From Pyronema omphalodes (taxonomy: Eukaryota; Ascomycota; Pezizomycetes; Pezizales; Pyronemataceae), in contig JAJJXM010000067.1 in the NCBI GenBank assembly GCA_024516155.1, forward strand, positions 1-64,000: a DNA stretch of 64,000 bases. Direction: 5' to 3'. Below are positions 54,845 to 63,207 of the stretch, piece after piece. Position numbers and translations under genes: made by a program. Within the stretch, counting starts at the first letter, position 1. Each line of letters opens with the position of its first letter. The notes beneath the pieces are model-generated. The model had not been told where the DNA came from, did not search any database, and saw nothing but the letters and a program-made list of their open reading frames with translations.

Positions 54845-54954
54845 TGTCACAACGCTCCCGTGACATGCTCCTGGCCTCCGCCGTCACCACCGCAGGGCTA
54901 TGGGTGATCGTCATCACCCTAGCAACCTGCTACGCTGTCATGAAGTGAAGGGAT
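54845..54954 (+). repeat. G5 5' LTR, first 110 bp, with a membrane-segment frame
   Basis: TGTCACAACG to the G4-III insertion point. Reading TG|TCA, bases 54847-54948 encode 33 residues ending in TGA, with LLASAVTTAGLWVIVITLA as a hydrophobic stretch. The G2 LTR encodes a similar stretch in the same phase as the end of its third ORF. Confidence 0.75.
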
Positions 54955-55485
54955 TGTCAGGGACACGAGAACGGACGTTCAAGGGACACACTGAACACTA
55001 CCGGAAAGAGGGACTAGGCAGGTTCCGGAACGGGGAACGGCAGGACAAGGACCGAAGTGCTCGTCAGACGGACGGCACACAAAACAGGGACAGGGACAAG
55101 GACAAGAGTGACGTAGGACTCAAGAGAGGAAATCTTATATTAGGAGTCAGGAGAAGACACAAGACGTTCGATGGAGAATCTCGACAACGGGGAGGCAAGC
55201 CTCCTTATGTACAAAGGGGCGGCCAGCACTCTTGCTGGGCCGTCATACAATCATCGCTACATGAGCTTTCCGTTCTCCATCGATTCAGCTGCGACGCCAC
55301 AGCTCTCCCGCTCGTGGTACGTCATCCATCATCAATCAGTCTCTCAGTCAACATGGCACGGCACACACAACAACACAATCAACACAACGGCAACACAACA
55401 CGGCAAGACAACGGCACGATGTCAATCAACAACCACGACAACATGATGACGCAACACAACGGCTCGTCAGCCGTGTGCCGTGACA
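54955..55485 (-). repeat. G4-III 3' LTR (531 bp)
   Basis: TGTCAGGG to CCGTGACA, with the purine tract (aacgggggggtac, minus) just beyond it in the internal region. Confidence 0.95.
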
Positions 55486-55496
55486 GTACCCCCCCG

Positions 55497-58400
55497 TTAG
55501 GCTCGAGTTCCTACGAGAGGAGAAGGTTTGTCTGGGTACAACTGGTGAAATCTCTCGGCGGCCTCAGTTTCGGATAGGTTCGTTTCCGGTTCCCAGGTTG
55601 GAGAGTCATGGCCGGTCCACTTGACGAGGTACTGCAGGTTTCCTCTTGACCAACGGCTATCCAGAATTTCATCCACGAACCATTCTTCTTCGCCGTCTAC
55701 TACTACCGGTAGAGGCGGTGGAATAATCTGGCCAGGGAGGGGGTCCGAAGGGGCTGGGTTTAGTAGGGACACGGGGAAGGTCCTGTGGTGTTTCATGGTC
55801 TCCGGTATATCCAATTCATAGGCGTGGGATCCAATAGGCCGTAACACGGTGAAGGGGCCTAGGTGTTTATTTTCTAGTTTCTTTGAGGGGCGGCGGGTTC
55901 TTAGGTTACGGGCGTCCAGCCATACCAGGTCTCCTGGTTTGAAGACCGGCGCGGGGAGTCGGGAATTGTCGGCGGCTTCTATGTGGCGGGCTTGGGCGTA
56001 TTTCATTTCCGAACGTAAGACGTCATGGATGTGTGACATCCTTTCCGCTACCTCGTTCGCTTTCACTTCCTCAGGATTGTCGGTCCTGATTTCCAGTTCG
56101 AAAGAGCACTTGGGGTGTCGACCATATATAGCGTAGAACGGAGACAGCGACGTTGTATCCGATACTTGGTTATTTGCAGCAAATTCTGCCATTGGTAAAA
56201 ATTTCTTCCAATCGTCTTGTAAATAACAGACGTACGCGCGGAGATATTGTTCCGTAACCGCGTTAATTCTCTCTGTTTGGCCGTCGGTTTGGGGGTGAAA
56301 GGCCGTACTCGTGGCAATTTCGATACCCATGCAATTCGCCAAGTGTTTCCAGAAATGGGCCACAAATTGCGGACCGCGGTCGGACACTACTGTGTCTGGC
56401 AGGCCGTGTAGTTTGAACACGTTTTCCAGGAAGAGTTGCGCGAAGCCTTCTGCATCTATCGTGGAATGACAGGGCACTAAGTGCCGCTGTTTCGTTAGTC
56501 GGCAAACGATCGCACATATTGCGTCGAAGCCTTCTGATGTCGGTAGTCCAGTAACAAAATCCACCGATATATTCTGCCAAGGGTGGTGTGGAACCGGCAG
56601 GGGCTTCAGGGTTCCATAGGGTGCGTGGCGGGTAGCCTTTGTTCTTTTACAGGTGTGGCAATTTCGGACGAATTGGTCCACATCTTTTCTCATCGAGGGC
56701 CAGTAGTAATTCCTGGCGAGGAGTTCGAAAGTCTTCGCACGGCCCGGGTGTCCCATGGTGGGGGGGTCGTGGTGATCTTGCAGTAGTTTCAATCGTAACT
56801 TATCCAGCGCGGGGACATAGAGGCAATCTCGGTAGTACAATCTGTTTTCTAACACGGAACAATCGGCGAGCGATATGTCCTTACAGATTTGTGTGCCATC
56901 TTCCAGCATTCCCAACACTCGGTTGGGGAATGGATCTGTCTTATAGCCCTCTGTGAACAGGAGGTCTACTTCGGAAGGTGCGAGTTTCATTGGCGGGGTC
57001 ATGCATAACTGAAAGTTCTGTGGCTTCAGAACAGCTTGCTGGTTCGCCAGTATGCGTTCGTCTCCCTCTTCCGGGAGGTCGGCGGCTCTTCTTGTCAGGG
57101 CGTCCGGTTTTCCTCCCAACGTACCCGGTCGATAGGTGATCACAAAGTTAAACCGAGACAGGAACTCGGACCAGCGTGCTTGTCGTCTATTCAGCAGCTT
57201 TGTCGTCATAAAGTATTCAAGATTCTTGTGATCCGTCAATACTTTTATAGGGAAGGCGGAGCCCTCTAAGTGGGGACGCCATTCCTCAAAACAACGAACT
57301 ATTGCAAGTAGTTCCTTGTCGTAGATTTCGTAGTTACATTCTGCCGGGGAATGCTTCTTGGAATAAAATGCGACGGGGTGTAACACGTTATCGTCGTCGT
57401 ATTGTGATAAAACTCCAGCGGACACATAGTCAGATGCGTCTGTTTCTACTACAATCGGTTTCTCGTAGTCGAAGTGCTTGAGGATGGGTGCTGATGTAAA
57501 TGCGTCCTTCAATCGGTCGAAGGCGCTCTGCTGATCTTTACCCCAGACAAAGGGGATTGCTTTACCGTCTTTCTTTTTGGTCAGAGCTGTAAGCGGGGAG
57601 ACCACTTTTGAGTAGTCTTTGATAAATCTTCGGTAGAAATTCGCGAAGCCCAGGAACTCTTGGACCTGTTTCAAATTGGTTGGTTCCTTCCAATCTCTCA
57701 CTGTGGCTACTTTGGAATCCATCATGCGCGCGCCGTCGCGGCCGATGTTGTAGCCAAGGTACTGTACTTCTGCCTTAGCAAACTTACACTTCTCTGGCTT
57801 CAAGTGCAGTTTTTCTTGTTTGAGTCGTTCCAAGATCTTTCGGACGTGTGCGGTGTGATCGGGCTTTGTTTCGGAGAATACGAGGATATCGTCCAAGTAT
57901 GCCGTACAAAACTGGTCTAGGTATGGTCTCAGGACATCATTTATAAATGCCTGGAAATCGGCAGGCGCGTTGGTGAGCCCAAAAGGCATCACTTTCGATT
58001 CAAACAGGCCGTACCGTGTGCGGAAGGCCGTCTTCCATTCTTCGCCCTCTGCCATTCTGATAAGATTATAAGCGCTGCGGACATCAAGGGTCGTAAAGTA
58101 TTGAGCTTTGGAAAGATTCATCATCGTTTCCTGTATCAATGGCAGCGGGTACCGGTTCTTCTCGGTACCTTCATTCAGTCTTCGGTAGTCGACACACAGG
58201 CGTAGGGATCCGTCTGATTTTTTCACGAATAATATCGGAGAGGCGGCTGGTGATTGGGAGCGTTGTATAAATCCTTTCTCCAAATTCTCATCGAGCCACG
58301 TTTTCAGCGTCTGCAACTCGTTTCGTGACAGCGAGTATAGCGGGCCAAAGGGGGGGACGAATCCCTCTTTCAGTGGGATCTTGTGGTCATAGGGTCGGTG

Positions 58401-59234
58401 TGGGGGGAGTTCCTTCGCGTTGACCTCTTTAAATAAATCGAGGTAGTCATGATACTCTTCGGGGATCATGTCTTTCAGTTCGTCATCCGTGAGGGGGGGC
58501 TTGTCTTGTAGGGCGACGGTGATCTCGTCCAATGATAGCGAGAACACTGTCAGGCTTTCGTCTTGTACCATTTCTTTGAAGTCGGAGATGGTTAGACTTG
58601 AGATCTCTATTGGGGGTTCTTCCGGGGGGTCGGGGACCGAGTCTTCTAACTCCGGCATGGGGTTTGTGTCGGGCTCGTGGACAGCGGGAGGGGGCCTCGA
58701 GTCCAGGACCTCGACACCGGTTGTGCTTACAGGCAACGGGGTGCAGTTCCTCAGGCAGTAATCGGAGTCGAAGCTTACAGTGTTGGAACTGAAGCTTATT
58801 GTTACATCGTGTTTTTTCAACCAGGGGATACCCAACACCACCGGGTAGTGACCCAGCTTGGTGACAAACATAGGAAGGGTTTCCGAGTGACCGTTGATGG
58901 TACACTCTACTTGGGCGAGGTGTGTTATCTTTCCTGAGGATATGGGGCGGCCGTCGATAACTTCGACCGTTCGGGCGGTGGATAGGGGGGTTAGGGGGAG
59001 TTTGTGATGGCGGGCGAAATTGCGGTCAACAAAGGCGATACCAGTGGCGCCGCAGTCAACGAGCGCTACTGTTTTCACGGAGCGGTTATTGGAAAACAAG
59101 GAACAGGAGAGGACAAGGTGTTTGCATTCTAACTTTCCAGTAAAACTTGCGCCCGATAATAGCAATGTATCAGCAATAATAGTATTCCCACCAGCGGCAG
59201 AGCCATCTTCTTGCAGCTGGTTTATTCTTTTCCC
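55497..59234 (-). CDS. G4-III Pol polyprotein, intact
   Basis: About 1,245 codons open from the frameshift heptamer to the TAA at 55497, nine bases before the purine tract. Protease: VDCGATGIAF near residue 60. [18 protein letters not shown] and [12 protein letters not shown]. RNase [12 protein letters not shown] and [10 protein letters not shown]. Integrase: zinc domain HPGRAKT and CHTCKRTK, DDE core MDF-like [15 protein letters not shown] and [13 protein letters not shown]-type region, then chromodomain EWFVDEILDSR and LVKWTGHDSPTWEP. All catalytic positions that I can identify are present. It is the reference for the two damaged G4 copies and the likely autonomous source, subject to the state of its gag. 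Confidence 0.95.
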   Translation of the reverse strand, partial: GKRINQLQEDGSAAGGNTIIADTLLLSGASFTGKLECKHLVLSCSLFSNNRSVKTVALVDCGATGIAFVDRNFARHHKLPLTPLSTARTVEVIDGRPISSGKITHLAQVECTINGHSETLPMFVTKLGHYPVVLGIPWLKKHDVTISFSSNTVSFDSDYCLRNCTPLPVSTTGVEVLDSRPPPAVHEPDTNPMPELEDSVPDPPEEPPIEISSLTISDFKEMVQDESLTVFSLSLDEITVALQDKPPLTDDELKDMIPEEYHDYLDLFKEVNAKELPPHRPYDHKIPLKEGFVPPFGPLYSLSRNELQTLKTWLDENLEKGFIQRSQSPAASPILFVKKSDGSLRLCVDYRRLNEGTEKNRYPLPLIQETMMNLSKAQYFTTLDVRSAYNLIRMAEGEEWKTAFRTRYGLFESKVMPFGLTNAPADFQAFINDVLRPYLDQFCTAYLDDILVFSETKPDHTAHVRKILERLKQEKLHLKPEKCKFAKAEVQYLGYNIGRDGARMMDSKVATVRDWKEPTNLKQVQEFLGFANFYRRFIKDYSKVVSPLTALTKKKDGKAIPFVWGKDQQSAFDRLKDAFTSAPILKHFDYEKPIVVETDASDYVSAGVLSQYDDDNVLHPVAFYSKKHSPAECNYEIYDKELLAIVRCFEEWRPHLEGSAFPIKVLTDHKNLEYFMTTKLLNRRQARWSEFLSRFNFVITYRPGTLGGKPDALTRRAADLPEEGDERILANQQAVLKPQNFQLCMTPPMKLAPSEVDLLFTEGYKTDPFPNRVLGMLEDGTQICKDISLADCSVLENRLYYRDCLYVPALDKLRLKLLQDHHDPPTMGHPGRAKTFELLARNYYWPSMRKDVDQFVRNCHTCKRTKATRHAPYGTLKPLPVPHHPWQNISVDFVTGLPTSEGFDAICAIVCRLTKQRHLVPCHSTIDAEGFAQLFLENVFKLHGLPDTVVSDRGPQFVAHFWKHLANCMGIEIATSTAFHPQTDGQTERINAVTEQYLRAYVCYLQDDWKKFLPMAEFAANNQVSDTTSLSPFYAIYGRHPKCSFELEIRTDNPEEVKANEVAERMSHIHDVLRSEMKYAQARHIEAADNSRLPAPVFKPGDLVWLDARNLRTRRPSKKLENKHLGPFTVLRPIGSHAYELDIPETMKHHRTFPVSLLNPAPSDPLPGQIIPPPLPVVVDGEEEWFVDEILDSRWSRGNLQYLVKWTGHDSPTWEPETNLSETEAAERFHQLYPDKPSPLVGTRA

Positions 59235-60728
59235 GACACTTCTTCTTCAGCATCCACTAGTTCCACGCTCGCCACTTTAACATTCGTCTTGGCGGGGCAC
59301 GACGCAGCCATGTGGCCGAGGCCACCGCAGTAGAGGCAACGTCCTTCTGATAGGCGGGTCGCGCGCTCCTGTGCCGACAGCTTCTGACGGGGTCCTTGGG
59401 CCGGGGTTTGCTTGCTGGAGGAGGCGGTGGTGGCTTGGGTAGCGGGGGTGGGGCGACTGGTGGTGGGGGTGGCGGTGGTAGTGGTCTTGACTTGGCCGCG
59501 GTTGGTGCGCAGCTTGCGGAGGTTTTCAAGTGCCCTTAATTGGGAGTCCAATTTTTGACACTGCTCGACGAATTCGTGCATCGTGGTGGTGGGCGGGGCA
59601 CCAACCAACTTCTCGTGTAGCTCAAGGGACAGGCCGTTACGCAGGGCATCCATGGTGGCGGCTTCGTCCCAGCCTAACTCTGCGACGAGGCGGGAGAACT
59701 CTGCGTAGTAGTCCGAAAATTCGCGGTTGTTCTGTCGGAGATTCTGTAGTTTGAAACGAGCCGTTGCGCGCTCGTCCGGGTCTCCGAAGGTACGTTGTAA
59801 AATTTTAATGACGTCCTCGACGTCGTTGAGAGCCCAGCGGTTGCCGTTTTCCTTGATGTAAGGAAGAATTTGGTCCAGGGCGCGTCCGCGGAGGCGGCCC
59901 ATGGCGTAGGAAATCCGTTTGTGTGGGGTCGGGAAACGTAGTTCATCGCTCACTAACTTGATACGAAGCAAGGAGACAAAGCGGCGGAGGTCCTCCCTGT
60001 TGGACCCGTCGAAGGTTGGCGGATCCGAGATTTTGTCTCCAGTTACGCGGATGCCGGGGGAGGCGAGTAGCGCGTTGATTAGCTCACGCTGGCGGGTGAG
60101 TTCTTTCTCGTAGTAGTGGATTTCGTTTGTATCGGCTTGCTCCTCCGGGGTTAGGAGGATCTCGGGGTCACGGGGGGGGGGGTCTAGGAATTGGTGCGAT
60201 TATCGCGGGGGCGGGGGCTGCGGCTGCGGCGGTGGTAGGGGGTGCGGCGGCTCGCGGTGCTGGTTCTGGGCCGTTCGGGTAGACCTGGACGGAGCCAGTC
60301 TGTATCACGACAGGGGGAATGGGAGCAGGGGTGGGAGCTTCCGGAGCGCGGGAGGCGACAGGGCTGGATACCCGAGTGCTGTTACGAGAACCGGGGGGTT
60401 CCGCGAGGTCGTTTAGGAGGTAACCCGTGGGGTGGTCCTGAGCGTCTAAAATGGATTGTGCGAGTTGTTTTGTAAAGGTGAGCGGTTCGTGGCCGTCGGG
60501 GAACTGGGTCATGGCGGCGGCGTTCACAATTTGTTGCCAGTGGCCTTCTTCAATAAGTTTAATATGCATCCTGGCGGGCTCTGAGGATTGGCTTGAGTCT
60601 GATGGTGCGGCGGATGTGCTCCTGATAGGTGTAGTCCTGGAGTTGCCAGCGGACCACAAGGTAGCAGTTATTTTCTGCTCGTCGGACGGTTCTTCGCACG
60701 GCGCCAGCGAATCTGTCGGGGATCCCAA
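59222..60728 (-). pseudogene. G4-III gag, open except at a G homopolymer
   Basis: Two frames that overlap at a run of 11 G at 60172-60182. The N-terminal 186 residues (60168-60728) are Ala/Pro-rich after a small domain (HWQQIVNAAAMTQFPDGHEP). The C-terminal part has the Gag domain (FDGSNREDLRRFVSLL, FGDPDERATARF, YAEFSRLVAEL) and the knuckle YCGGLGHMAASC. With 10 G, as in G4-II, the frame would be continuous, about 500 residues. The break may be a homopolymer sequencing error or a real mutation. The N-terminus lacks an obvious ATG; first Met is at MHIKLIEEGH. Confidence 0.85.
59228..59234 (-). promoter_or_regulatory. -1 frameshift heptamer GGGAAAA, G4-III
   Basis: Gag codons TCG GGA AAA GAA TAA; the stop follows two codons later. 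The -1 frame continues GKRINQLQEDG into the protease. The same heptamer is kept in G4-I and G4-II. Confidence 0.78.
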
Positions 60729-60801
60729 AGGTTTCGTATAAGGTGTGCGTTTCGAGAGCTTGCTTTAGTGCGTGGGTCCAGGCAGAACCGGTGCGGTTCA
60801 T
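60559..60801 (-). CDS. Conserved 80-codon ORF at the start of G4 gag
   Basis: Starts at the first ATG after the 5' LTR (MNRTGSAWT) and runs 80 codons, overlapping the gag N-terminus in another frame. G4-II has the same ORF (52802 onward), with mostly conservative changes. It includes RFAGAVRRTVRRAENNCYL. It could be the real N-terminus of Gag joined by frameshift or splicing, or an upstream ORF. Overlap with gag means conservation alone does not prove translation. Confidence 0.35.
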   Translation of the reverse strand: MNRTGSAWTHALKQALETHTLYETFGIPDRFAGAVRRTVRRAENNCYLVVRWQLQDYTYQEHIRRTIRLKPILRARQDAY

Positions 60802-60836
60802 GCGTGTCGGTTGAATAGTTAATCGATCGAACGTAA

Positions 60837-61367
60837 TGTCAGGGACACGAGAACGGACGTTCAAGGGACACACTGAACACTACCGGAAAGAGGGACTAGG
60901 CAGGTTCCGGAACGGGGAACGGCAGGACAAGGACCGAAGTGCTCGTCAGACGGACGGCACACAAAACAGGGACAGGGACAAGGACAAGAGTGACGTAGGA
61001 CTCAAGAGAGGAAATCTTATATTAGGAGTCAGGAGAAGACACAAGACGTTCGATGGAGAATCTCGACAACGGGGAGGCAAGCCTCCTTATGTACAAAGGG
61101 GCGGCCAGCACTCTTGCTGGGCCGTCATACAATCATCGCTACATGAGCTTTCCGTTCTCCATCGATTCAGCTGCGACGCCACAGCTCTCCAGCTCGTGGT
61201 ACGTCATCCATCATCAATCAGTCTCTCAGTCAACATGGCACGGCACACACAACAACACAATCAACACAACGGCAACACAACACGGCAAGACAACGGCACG
61301 ATGTCAATCAACAACCACGACAACATGATGACGCAACACAACGGCTCGTCAGCCGTGTGCCGTGACA
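60837..61367 (-). repeat. G4-III 5' LTR (531 bp)
   Basis: TGTCAGGG to CCGTGACA, followed by the GGGAT duplication and the rest of the G5 LTR. A TATA-like tacataagg in minus orientation lies near 61,087-61,096. Confidence 0.95.
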
Positions 61368-61884
61368 GGGATAGGGTTAGGGCAAGGGGCTGGGCCCCTT
61401 GCCGAGGATTTTCATATGTTCGGAGTTATTTCTTATTTGGATTTCTTTTAGGTATTACGGCGGCTAGGAAATTGTTGGAATCTTTTACTTCTCTCTTTTG
61501 GTATGTACTCTTTCTTTACTATTTGGAATCACGGCGGTTAGCCAGGAAGTTATCTCTTGCGGTATGTACTCTTTCTTTGCTATTTGGAATCACGGCGGTT
61601 AGCCGGTAGTTGTCTCTTTTGGTATGTACTCTTTCCTTGTTATTATTATTTGGAATTATGGCGGTTAGTTATCTTGCTTTCTTATTTGGAATTACGGCGG
61701 TTGGCAAATGTTGGGGAATGTTGGTCATGTATGTAGTATCACGGCGGTTAGCATTGAAAGCATTCTCCGCAGGCGGAGAATGCTGAGTCACGAGTCATGA
61801 AGGAACAAGTATAAGAGGAGGAAATTTCTATGTAGTTTATTTCTTCACGCAATCAAGTTTCTATTTACCACAATCCTATCTACA
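61368..61884 (+). repeat. G5 5' LTR, remaining part with internal repeats and hairpins
   Basis: Contains six copies of an ACGGCGGTTAGC-type motif between 61,443 and 61,755, the first ones in ~60-bp units with ggtatgtactctttc. Two strong hairpins: 61380-61402 (10-bp arms, 3-base loop) and 61760-61783 (11-bp arms, 2-base loop). A TATA-like agtataagagg is near 61,810. Ends cctatctaca at 61884. Confidence 0.85.
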
Positions 61885-62148
61885 AAAGTTCCCTTGTGAT
61901 ATCCCATCTCTCCAAACTCACCTGTGATTTCCCAGCCCACAAACCCTTGCCCATTCCCAACTTACCAGCCTTACCTAACCCGCCGCCGCCCTCCTCGCCG
62001 CCGAAAACCCCGCGCTGCCTGTCGTCAGTAACCGTGGATATGGATTCTGATATTTGATTGCGTCCTGTGTACGACACCCAACGCGGAACGAAGACCCAGA
62101 AAACCCAGAAAACCCAGAAGACCCAGAAAACCCAGAAGAAGGCGCACA
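61885..62148 (+). other. G5 leader
   Basis: C-rich leader with a 9-base tandem repeat (acccagaaa, about five copies, 62,091-62,136). The only ATG before gag (62040) opens a five-codon frame. The gag frame is open back to about 62,030 without an ATG. Confidence 0.6.
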
Positions 62149-63207
62149 GTGGCGTCCTTTCAGCTAAAAGAGCTCGGAGAACATATCGAACAAGAACCGA
62201 CCGGATCGGCAAGCCCAGTGACCCCCGAACAACCATCCAGACCACAGACCCCCGAATCACCCGAACTCCCCCATACCTCTACCGACGACCCTGCGGAAAT
62301 GGCGACCCCGGCAGGATTGGGGCTTGTCACTCCGGTCACGATGACCCAGGAGCAGTTGAACCAGATCCTCATTCAACTCCATCGCCCCACGACAAACAGT
62401 AACCCCAAGGTGGAAGACCCGGAGCTGTACTACGGCGAACGGACCAAGCTGAGGGCATTCCTGACGCAATGCGAACTGAAGTTCAATTGTGAAGGGAATA
62501 GATTCGACACCGAACAGAAAAAGGTGAACTATGCGAGCTCCCGCTGTAGAGGTAACGCTTGGGCATGGATCGAGCCGTCCATCAAGGAGGGGAAAAGCGT
62601 ATACACGACCTGGGAGGCCTTTAAGACTGCTGTTAGTAGGGCTTTCGGGGAAGCCGACTCAAAAGAAGTAGCAAGAAGAAAGTTCAAGATGATCAGGCAG
62701 GGCTTGCGATCCGCCGCTGCATACTGGGCCGAATTTCAAAGGATCAAATCCGATTTAAGATACAATGACGAGACCTACATCGATCAATTCAGTGATGGAC
62801 TAAACACAGACGTCCAACGACAATTGGCACTCCTTGATGAACGACCAACGGATCTCACGGAGTTCGCCAACAAGGCCATAGCGTTAGACAACCGACTATT
62901 CAACTTCCGAACCCTGAGGACTCGGTATGAACCTCAATTCTATCACCACCCCCATCTTAAGGGGCAGGGACACGAATCTCGACTCTCCGACCCCGAACCA
63001 ATGGAATTAGATTCCACTCGTCGACCGAAACCAAGGGATAGGACGGAGGAGGATAGACGGAAGCGGAATAACGAATGTTTTAACTGTGGGAAGGTGGGAC
63101 ACTACGCTGCGAAGTGCCCAAGTAAGAAATTATTCAGAGCAGCGGAAACTACATTGGTAGAAGAGGGACTCGGTGAGACGTCGGGAAAAGAGAACCCCCA
63201 GGAATAG
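62149..63207 (+). CDS. G5 Gag
   Basis: About 352 residues from the GTG given as first codon; the true start is unresolved, since no in-frame ATG precedes it. Pro/Thr-rich N-terminus (ASPVTPEQPSRPQTPE), Gag domain (VEDPELYYGER, RGNAWAWIEPSIKEGK, FGEADSKEVAR, QRQLALLDERP), knuckle CFNCGKVGHYAAKC near residue 312, end SGKENPQE and TAG at 63205-63207. Clearly homologous to G2 Gag. Structural protein of the particle. Confidence 0.9.
   Translation: MASFQLKELGEHIEQEPTGSASPVTPEQPSRPQTPESPELPHTSTDDPAEMATPAGLGLVTPVTMTQEQLNQILIQLHRPTTNSNPKVEDPELYYGERTKLRAFLTQCELKFNCEGNRFDTEQKKVNYASSRCRGNAWAWIEPSIKEGKSVYTTWEAFKTAVSRAFGEADSKEVARRKFKMIRQGLRSAAAYWAEFQRIKSDLRYNDETYIDQFSDGLNTDVQRQLALLDERPTDLTEFANKAIALDNRLFNFRTLRTRYEPQFYHHPHLKGQGHESRLSDPEPMELDSTRRPKPRDRTEEDRRKRNNECFNCGKVGHYAAKCPSKKLFRAAETTLVEEGLGETSGKENPQE
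63183..63189 (+). promoter_or_regulatory. -1 frameshift heptamer GGGAAAA, G5
   Basis: Gag codons TCG GGA AAA GAG. The -1 frame (GKREPPGIEGKGG) is open to the end of the window. Confidence 0.75.

Larger units (their letters stand above)
54955..61367 (-). mobile_element. G4 copy III, complete and young
   Basis: LTRs 54955-55485 and 60837-61367, both 531 bp; I see one clear difference (ctctcccgctcg against ctctccagctcg). Flanked by GGGAT on both sides (54950-54954 and 61368-61372). Pol is intact. It is inserted in the G5 5' LTR and is the youngest datable insertion here. Confidence 0.96.

Noticed and set aside
61443..61755. Repeats with spacers in the G5 LTR as a CRISPR-like array
   Set aside because: Repeats are imperfect, spacing is irregular, and the region is inside a eukaryotic LTR.
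62058..62402. 114-codon ORF with repeated Lys-Thr-Gln in the G5 leader
   Set aside because: It runs over the start of gag in another frame and is produced by the 9-base repeat. No sign of a matching protein in G2.
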